Of a stretch of 64,000 nucleotides of DNA, positions 56,685-64,000 are shown in pieces. Position numbers and translations under genes: made by a program. Positions within the stretch are counted from its first letter, which is position 1. Each line of letters begins with the position of its first letter. The stretch is from assembly GCA_958496175.1 (NCBI GenBank), contig OY292274.1:54508630-54572629 (forward strand), written 5' to 3'. The notes below the pieces were generated by a model. It saw only the letters and a program-made list of their open reading frames with translations, had not been told where the DNA came from and did no database searches. This DNA comes from Sisyra terminalis (lineage: Eukaryota; Arthropoda; Insecta; Neuroptera; Sisyridae).

Positions 56685-59598
56685 TTTTTCCATACACCCT
56701 CTAATATTTCCCAAGCCAACGGGCTACTTCATCAAACCTAAACTAACGTCTCGAATAAAATTAAATGACAATGCTGTAGTAATTTTGGAAGGATCTTAAA
56801 TATCTTAATTGGAATCAAATATTAAATTACTATTATTATCGAGAGAAGGCACGTCTTAACACGTCGTAACAACTATTATAATGCAAATTAGCAACGCCAC
56901 ATCATATATGATTGACACTTAATTTGGAGCTATTCAGAGTTATTACAATACCTAAAGAAGTCAAGAAACCAACAAAACTTTATACAAAAAGTAAAAAAGA
57001 ATATAATTTATAATTTCTTTCCAAAAAACAAGAGTATCCAAATAAGTATTAACTTGCTATAGAGAAAAACCATCATAACATTATGTATTGCAGTTTTTGT
57101 ACGAATTTTAATAAAAAATGATAAAGCTCGAACCATTTCAAATCTAAGCTACAGATAAGAGTGTTTAATAGATTTTTGTAAAGTAATAATCTTATAAAGG
57201 GTACAAAATAATTCTCATCACAAGGGTGCATAGCATATCAACGCCAACCCTTTCACTGCACACATGAAATATATAATTCCCAGTAATTTTTCTTCTTGTT
57301 TATATTTCTTATAGTAAACTATTAAAACGGTCACGAATCGCAATCATAGTAAGCATATATTTCAATTTATACTCTATTTTTATCCCACAAAATTCAAATT
57401 ATTTTAATGATAGAAATTGTACTTCATGAAAATCTAATTATTTTTTTGAGGTCGAGATAATATTCAAGCTTGTCATTCAAACTTGACATTAAAAGCTATT
57501 ATTATCGTTATATTTTTGAAATTTTCACAAATTATGCGTAATTTCAAAAACTAATACATAAGATGTCAACTATTCCCTCATTTAAAATTATTTATGAGGA
57601 ATCGATAACGGTAAAAGCTTCACTTAATATTCATGCAGCATTTTTGATATAATCCTGACATTACCATCTACCAATGCTTTTTGCGTTACAAGCCATGGTT
57701 TTATACCTTAATTTGGTTTTAGTTATTCTATTATAAATATAATTAAAAAAACAAAAAAAAAAACAACCCTTTTTTGCATTCTTAATTGCGTTAATTTTGA
57801 ACTTTGAAAAAAGCAATTATTGAATTAAAAAAAATAATTTTGTTCAAAACGCATTAATGTAGGTACTTTATTTTATAAAATTGGATTCAAGCTTAGAGAA
57901 ATTTAATTATTTCAACTCATTATAGCTTTAGTTATACTAAATAAAAGATTCCCAATATAAGGTCATTTTAAGATTGGTAATTTATTAATAGAATAAAAAA
58001 ATAGCAAAAAATAAAACATATTTTATCTCATTGGTCACATTTATGTTACAATTTTCAAATTGATATTTTTGCTGTATGTTTTATAAATAGTTGTTTATTT
58101 TCCGCTTTTTAAGCACATTTATAATACAAAGTAGAAATCAAGATAAATATAAAGCAACAACAATGGCATTTTCTTATACTAGCTTTTTGTTAACTTCTTG
58201 TTTTGTAAGGAAACATATTAAATAGTAGTTAGAGATAAAAATGGGATCTACAAACTTAAAAACTAGTAGATTTTTCGTCAAACACATAAACTTTGAGCAT
58301 GTGTCAACAAGCTTTTGTCGTTTATTTTGCAAATGTCATCATTTCTCAAAAAAAAGAGTAAGATTCTTCGTTTTGAATTCAGTTTTGTACTTCATTACAA
58401 TAAAACTAAATCTACTGTAAACAATTTGAACAAAATTTTGTCCTTTTGTGTATTTTTTGTTCTTTTCATTCATACTCAAGTAAAAATATCATATTTTTTT
58501 AACTTGATTAAAACAAAAAAAGGAAAATATCTCAACAGATTTAAGAAAGAATTTAAATTGGATATTTTAAATTAAATAATTACATAATGTTAAAGAAAAA
58601 ACTCATTAGGAAAATGTAAATAAAATCCATCAAACTCTTAACTTCAGTCGACAGAAATACTTTCACAAAAAGAGAAAATTAAATTTTTGTTGTATAAAAA
58701 GCTTTTCTAATTAGAAAAAATACGATGTTCTTTCACATTGTGGGAAAATTATTACATTAAAAGCTTCGTTTACTTTTGTACATTTACTTCACAAGACTGA
58801 AGATATATTGTTTTTCGAATTAATTTCTTAAAGCAAAATATTTTTTGTTTGATTCATCGTGAAAGGCATTGTCAATCTGGAGTTCCTGAACGCCTTCAAT
58901 AATGACTTTGGTTTCTCTTTAAATGTGATTACTTCTAAAATTTTCTTGAATCAACTTAAATTTTAAACCGAAACAATTTTTATAAGCTTTTTAAGTGTAT
59001 TGCAATTACTTCAATTCCTAATTACTTATTCTAATTCCGTGCTTTTTAAGCACTGATAATCCAACTACACTTAAGTTAAAACTAAAAAAGCTAGTAGATA
59101 TTTTTTTCACGTATTCTTTCTACTAATTATCTCCAATAACTTGTTTATTGCTATATATCTCCAATGACAAAGACGTGTTTATATTCCTTCAATCAAACCC
59201 TATTTTCATTGAATAGGTACCAAGTAAATTTTTGTTAGTCTGAAAAAAGATACAAAACATAAGCAAAGGCACCATAAAATTTATTTGCAGTTTAAAAATA
59301 TCTTTAAACTTAAATGATCAGTACAAATGTACTTAAAGTATGAACACTAAATACTATCAAAGAAATTACCTTAATTATGCAGATGTTATATATCCAACCA
59401 CCTAGAGCAGGGGTCTTAAAATGGGGTCTTTTATAGTCTGGACCCGAAATTACTTTGTGTAGACCATAGTGAACAGAAAGTTGTATGTATAATAATTTGA
59501 TGAAATGCATTCGCGTTTTGAAATTATACAAAAAGCGATTAAAATAGTTACTTTCTTTCGTTCAAAATCTTCAATGAATCATTATATATTAAAATTAA
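56685..59598. other. AT-rich DNA, mostly featureless
   Basis: A possible hAT-like left end, CAGGGGTCTTAAAATGGGGT, is seen at 59,408, but no partner end was found. An 86-codon plus-strand frame at 58,315-58,575 is Lys-, Phe- and Asn-rich and unrecognised. Confidence 0.5.
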
Positions 59599-59654
59599 TA
59601 TTTAATTTTTAGCAGGAAAGTGGACATAAAAGGATGTAAATCCTTATACTTATA

Positions 59655-59709
59655 ACTAATTCTGCACCGTTTCGGTCCTTTATTTGACCTTCATCAGGCT
59701 TCTTAATAT
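59655..59709 (-). ncRNA. Hammerhead-like motif, family A, minus copy
   Basis: On the minus strand CTGATGA (59,691-59,697), GGTC/GACC stem II and GAAACGG (ending at 59,667). ACGT has become ACGG and the distal stem I partner has one change (TTAGT for TTAAT), so it is probably inactive. Confidence 0.42.
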
Positions 59710-59735
59710 TAAGTTTATTATATAATAGTATATAT

Positions 59736-59788
59736 ATTAAAAAGCCTGATGAAGGTCAAATAAAGGACCGAAACGTTGCAGAATTAAT
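59736..59788 (+). ncRNA. Hammerhead-ribozyme-like motif, family A, plus copy
   Basis: CTGATGA (59,746-59,752), extra A, GGTC/GACC stem II with A-rich loop, GAAACGTT (59,770-59,777), then GCAGAATTAAT. Stem I: GC/GC, internal loop AAA against AGAA, ATTAA (59,736-59,740) with TTAAT (59,784-59,788). Stem III palindrome ACGT, predicted cleavage after T59,777. It differs from the 8.4-kb copy mainly in one stem I loop base and the cleavage-site base. Confidence 0.5.
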
Positions 59789-59884
59789 TATTAGTATATT
59801 GATTTACATTCTTTCATATCCACTATCTTGTTAAAAATTAAATAATGATTATGTGAAATATGGCCATAACAAGTTTGTCGATTA

Positions 59885-60407
59885 AAATTATTTTTTGAAG
59901 AAGTTTACGTACAAAGTGGTGATCTACTGTTGCATACTAGTGTAAGATGGTAAAGCAAAGGTTGTATTTTACAACGATTCTCCAACACTTAAGAACACTA
60001 GCAGATATTTTTTTCAGCAATGATTTAATCGGTTGTTAGGGATCATATTGTGAACTTGATCATTTTAAAATTCAAACAATGGATACAGAATGTAATAAAA
60101 GATTTTCGAGCATATTCTATGAGTGATAAAATATATGAGAAGCATCTGGAACGTTCTTGAACCTTCTAAAATAGTGTCAAATTGTGTATAAGGTAGTTAA
60201 CCGTCAACAGTCAAAATTAAAGTGCTAATTAAAACAGTGACCAATATTAGGCCAGTTCGAACACAGTTATCAGAGAAAAATAAATTTATCTCGACAACCG
60301 ATACTTTAGTTGTCGATTGATTAAATATGGTAAATGAATAAGTGTATATTAGGAAGTAAATAAAAAATTGTGTGTAATAAAATAAATTGTTATTGTTATA
60401 TGTTCTT
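59885..60407. other. AT-rich DNA, no recognised feature
   Basis: Nothing recognisable between the family A tail and the LINE target duplication. Confidence 0.55.
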
Positions 60408-60419
60408 AAATACAAATCT

Positions 60420-61230
60420 GCAGTCTATCAACCACCTATCTTCCTAGTTCAGTAGATAGAAAATTCTCATAAATCTATCTAAAAGTGTCGCAAAAATTTT
60501 CTCTCTAAGACGTTTCTCCAATCAATTGGAGCCTATCGTATTGGATCACATGGAAATTCCGTGGTGTGAGAAAAAAACGCCTGTTAAATATCTGGGCATA
60601 ATTCTGGACTCGAAATTAACCTGGCAAAACCACATCTCAAGTAAAATCAGAGAAGCCAACACTGGACTCATCCAACTATAACCACTTATCAACAGAAGGT
60701 CTCGTTTAAGTATGGAATGTTTATTGGTGATATACAAATCAGTCATTAGATCACTTCTCACATACTCTTGCGCAGTCTGACTTCCATCCTCAAAGAAAAA
60801 TCATAATGAGCTACAGGTGTTCCAAAATAGAGTCTTGAGGATCTTCACTAAAACTCCATGGTATGTGAGAAACAACCAAATTCATCACGAAATGAACGTC
60901 CCATACTTAAAAGACTTTCTAACCGCACTCACAAAGAACTTCCTTAACGGCCTAGAAAATTGTCCAAGTGCAGTAGAACTAGGCTTGGGAGAAACCATAA
61001 ATCATAGAAGGCTGAAGCAGAAACTCCCACAAGAGCTCCAAGAAATAGTAGATGTTTGACCACAAGATCAAGAACCAATCAACAAATAAAAAAAATACAA
61101 AAGACAGAGGAATGAAGTTCGACTCCTCCAGCTACTGAAACGCCACTAAAGACCAATTGCCTGCCATCACCACCATGATATAGCGACACATCGCTGAACT
61201 GGTGCAATATACATAATAGTCCACAAAAAA
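60420..61230 (+). mobile_element. 5'-truncated Jockey-like LINE with 12-bp target duplication
   Basis: The insert lies between perfect 12-bp direct repeats aaatacaaatct (60,408-60,419 and 61,231-61,242), preceded at its 3' end by an A-rich tail. It starts in the reverse-transcriptase gene and includes a 3' UTR of about 170 bp with CTCCTCCAGCTACTGAAACG and ACACATCGCTGAACTGGTGC. The coding sequence differs from both other Jockey-like copies, so three lineages are represented. Confidence 0.82.
60424..61059 (+). pseudogene. Jockey-like reverse transcriptase, C-terminal part, four stops
   Basis: One plus-strand frame carries INHLSS then FSR, a stop where WKI is expected, ILINLSKSVAK, FSLRRFSNQLEPIVLDHMEI, PVKYLGIILDSKLTWQNHI, then LLVIYKSVIRSLLTYSCAV, LQVFQNRVLRIFTKTPWYVR and an EL-rich C terminus ending DV at a TGA (61,057-61,059). 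In-frame stops are at 60,445, 60,457, 60,679 and 60,778. The FADD catalytic box lies upstream of the truncation. No frameshift was detected, consistent with decay by point mutation. Confidence 0.83.
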
Positions 61231-61242
61231 AAATACAAATCT

Positions 61243-63909
61243 AACAAACTAGTCATATAAGAGAGTAAAAATTTTACAATTTTAATGACCTGATCCTTAA
61301 GTTTCAAAGGAAAGGAAAGTTTTTATGGGAGCTCCTATTAAAAGTAAAAAGCTTTTTGTAAAAACATAAAATTTTTACATTGATCTTATTAATGAACATT
61401 TGCACTTTCCTAATTTGAATAAAATAATTAGCAATGACAACGAGATTGACATCAGGGAATACAAGACAATCGAATTTGGAAAACCTCTCTACAACTTGGT
61501 AGCACATGGAGTAACAAAGCATCGGCAAAGCATGGCTATTTTTGTAAGACTAGTAAGCCTACTTTGCAGGTAGAATTAACTGCTTTCCATGAAAACACAG
61601 TTTTCAAACGGAAGTTTCTATTGAAGAGTTCCAGATAAAATTTTTGGGTGGTGATAAATATTCAGAACTAAAAAAATAGCCTTAAATTGCCTCAAAACTT
61701 ATTATATTTGAGTCAATATAAAGCAGTGTTTTCGAAGATGATCTTCATTAAAAATAAATTTCGATCTTGACTTACCGATGAACATTTCTAGAATTTATGG
61801 ACAGCAGGTAATAACAACCTTACTCGAAACTTTTCACAAATAAATCAAATCAAAATAAAATCAAGGAAAAATGTCATTTGTAAACAAAAATATATAAAAA
61901 CATTCTTAAGTAAGCACTTTTATATATATTTTATTTATTAATGCGATATAATCTTAAAGTTCACAACCTAATAATTTTTTTTATTATCTTTAATTAAAAA
62001 GAAGCAATTTTGATTACCAATTTAAATTTAAATTTTTACACAATGGCGTTCCTCAATTACCAAAAAAATATGTAATATTGTCCTTCTTGAAACTTTTTTA
62101 TAAAACTTTTTTTTTCTTTGATTAAAATTTTGAAAAGATAATTAGAGGAAGATCCTTTTGAATGTTACAATGATTGTATTTTTATCAACAATTTTTTTCA
62201 ACATCTAAAAGTCATTCCTGTTTTTCCCAAAGTTGTTCAACTTTGTCGAAAATATACGTCGTATTTGTATTAGGATATTTCACGTTTATCTTACAAAAAT
62301 TATTCACAAATGTAAAATCCACTTAGTTTTATTTTGTTTTTTTTTTTTTATTTACCATTGCAAATGATGAACCAGACGACGATAAAAACTGTATGTCGTT
62401 TAGTAGTAAAAAAATCTATAACTTCATAACTCACGTTTTACTACAAAAAATAAAAGAAAACAACACTGCACCAGCAAAAAATAACGGCGCTTTTGTCATA
62501 CTTATTTTAGAAGCTTTTGATGAAATATATTCGACATTTTTCTAAAGGAGCGAAAAGTATAAATGCTTCTGCTTTTACACATTTGCAGGATGGTTTATGT
62601 GTTTATGTGAAGCATTCCAGTCTTGGTTTGATTTTAAAAAAATAATGCTAGAATTGGGATTTCTGAACTTCCTTATTTAATCAACTAATTACTTAAATAT
62701 TTATTAATGTTTTTTTTTTGTTGAACAATCAGCGTCGCGACGCTACGGCCAAAATGGGGGCTTTAGCAAAGTTTTAAGTAAAGCTGCTAAATGTTTTAAA
62801 CTGTGGGATATTTTTTGAAACTCTTTATTATAATAACTTGAAATATTCAAATATCGATATTTGATGAAAAACATAGACACATTATCATAAAAAAATAATT
62901 ATATATTTACATATTAAATATAGTATTTTCGAACGTATGAAAAATGTGCATGTTTTTAATACACATAATTTGTTTCAATTCAAACATGAAATTACAGCTG
63001 CCATGTTAAATCACTTTATAAGTACCTATATTAAGGAAAGATAATCTATCAGAGGAAAATATTGTTAATTTAAATTTTAAATCAGTTATTTCCTTTTGCT
63101 TTATTCACACTTATCATGGAATAATTTTTGCCTTAAAAAATATGTTACTGAAATCTATAAATTACAAAGCTTGTATTAAGCGAACTTATACAACAAATCA
63201 CAACTTACTGTTAAAAAAACGAGAAAAGTGGTATAGAACCAATTCCGCTGGTTAAATGTTGTAACAGCATGAGGCTTGTTGAGAACAATAAATAACGTAT
63301 TTTGGAAATAATAAATGGGCAATAAACTTCACTGAATGTGCCACTAATACGGGATATTTTTTGCCTTAAAAATTTGATATCAACAGTTTCGTTCAACGTG
63401 TGACAAGCATAATAAAATATTTGTAAAAATGAAAAGTAATATGTGGTTGGTAAAATAAATATATGATTTCACAGCTTTACGCCGTTTCATACTTTATATC
63501 TCAAGTGAAAATGTTTAAGTATTGAAAACAGAATGTTCAATTTAGATTTACGTCATTTATTTCACCAAAAAAAAAATGAAAATGAAAATAAAACTGCAAT
63601 TCCGTCGAGAAAATACGATACGTATCGTATAAGCGTTTATTATTAAATAGTTGTGTAAAAAATTTCCTTTGACTGTCAGTGTAGAAAGCGTATGAGACTT
63701 GATAGTAATTTTATGATAGGAAAGCGAAAAGGAATGAAAAATTAATTTAATTTTGCCAGTCAAACTCAATTCCTTTCACCTTAATTTTTCTATCACGAAT
63801 TTTTGGGTGTCAAAAGGCATTTTTTTCTCAACTCATTTAGCAATTTTGTTCAACTGGAAACGAGTTTCCGTTTGAACGCCAATTAGCTCTTTGAATCATT
63901 GGTGCAATA
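61243..63909. other. AT-rich DNA, no recognised feature
   Basis: No genes or repeats were recognised. Short frames of 60-74 codons on the minus strand lack protein-like content. Confidence 0.5.
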
Positions 63910-63910
63910 T

Positions 63911-63955
63911 ATCAAAGATACTAAAGGCTTTTGTAAACGACCGAAACGTATAAAA
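63911..63955 (+). ncRNA. Doubtful hammerhead-like relic at the window edge
   Basis: ACTAAAGGC, a loop, then GACCGAAACGTA resembles the family A/C order: stem II GG..CC, GAAAC, palindrome ACGT, GUA site. CTGATGA is not preserved (ACTAA instead). If real, it would be the edge of another family whose remainder lies beyond the window. Confidence 0.2.
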
Positions 63956-64000
63956 CTAAAAAGCTTCAAGCTAATCAGATTTTTATTTGTCTAAAGCTTC

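Larger units (their letters stand above)
59599..59844. mobile_element. Palindromic element, hammerhead family A, copy 2
   Basis: Inverted arms of about 55 bp (from ATTTAATTTTTAGCAGGAAA at 59,599 and mirrored to 59,844) enclose two hammerhead-like cores in opposite orientation, minus then plus, meeting around 59,710-59,730. Arms match those of the 8.3-kb copy (AAAGGATGTAAATCC). About 40 bp beyond the right arm (ATTATGTGAAATATGGCCAT to TTTGTCGA) is also shared. It gives the complete form of family A. Confidence 0.68.

Noticed and set aside
59408..59470. CAGGGGTCTTAAAATGGGGT as the left end of a hAT element
   Set aside because: No matching right end or 8-bp duplication was found.
60546..60761. 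71-codon minus-strand frame
   Set aside because: It lies antisense to the Jockey-like reverse transcriptase at 60,424-61,059.

Overview
The window looks like a piece of an AT-rich arthropod (probably insect) nuclear genome. The DNA is mostly A+T, has no bacterial-style gene arrangement, and has no convincing open frame longer than about 120 codons. What can be recognised is a typical insect repeat set: Jockey-like and RTE-like non-LTR retrotransposon remnants, a tRNA-derived SINE, hAT-type DNA elements with 8-bp target duplications, small inverted-repeat elements and (TA)n microsatellites. No complete cellular gene, rRNA gene, true tRNA gene or CRISPR array was found. The region is best read as intergenic or intronic DNA shaped by repeated transposon insertion. 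The species cannot be named from this sequence.

Layout. 1-6.8 kb: mostly unannotated, with one candidate minus-strand terminal exon (1018-1248). 6.85-8.5 kb: an RTE-like relic cut by a 1-kb hAT-like element, then a small inverted-repeat element carrying a hammerhead-ribozyme-like core. 13.9-16.2 kb: a dispersed repeat, a SINE, a GC-richer cluster of GGGCATTAT dyads, and a 5'-truncated Jockey-like LINE with a 14-bp target duplication. 16.7-17.55 kb: a 655-bp palindrome between two (TA)n tracts. 20.4-26.8 kb: hammerhead-like families E and B, a cluster of CCCATTGGGC repeats, a 188-bp hAT MITE and a 190-bp palindromic MITE. 29.8-33.5 kb: a possible membrane-protein exon, the second copy of the dispersed repeat, and another SINE. 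40.0-41.8 kb: a 1.76-kb hAT-like element with a large internal inverted repeat. 43.2-44.4 kb: two different LINE remnants on opposite strands. 45.2-47.1 kb: hammerhead-like families C and D. 48-52.4 kb: a motif cluster, a SINE and two hAT pieces. 55.8-61.2 kb: a young 5'-truncated Jockey-like LINE, a second copy of hammerhead family A, and a third Jockey-like LINE. The final 100 bases hold a weak further hammerhead-like relic.

The most interesting signal is a set of small inverted-repeat elements that share an architecture but not their flanking sequence. Each is an inverted terminal arm enclosing one or two copies of a core CTGATGA - short hairpin - GAAACG(T/CGT), usually in opposite orientations. 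This is the conserved core of the hammerhead ribozyme. The predicted stems change in sequence between families but stay paired, and the third stem is a short self-complementary palindrome (ACGT or ACGCGT), as expected of hammerheads that work as dimers. Hammerheads of this minimal kind are known from Penelope-like retroelements. No Penelope reverse transcriptase is visible here, so these would be non-autonomous. One departure from the canonical core, an extra nucleotide before stem II, is consistent across families and leaves activity uncertain.
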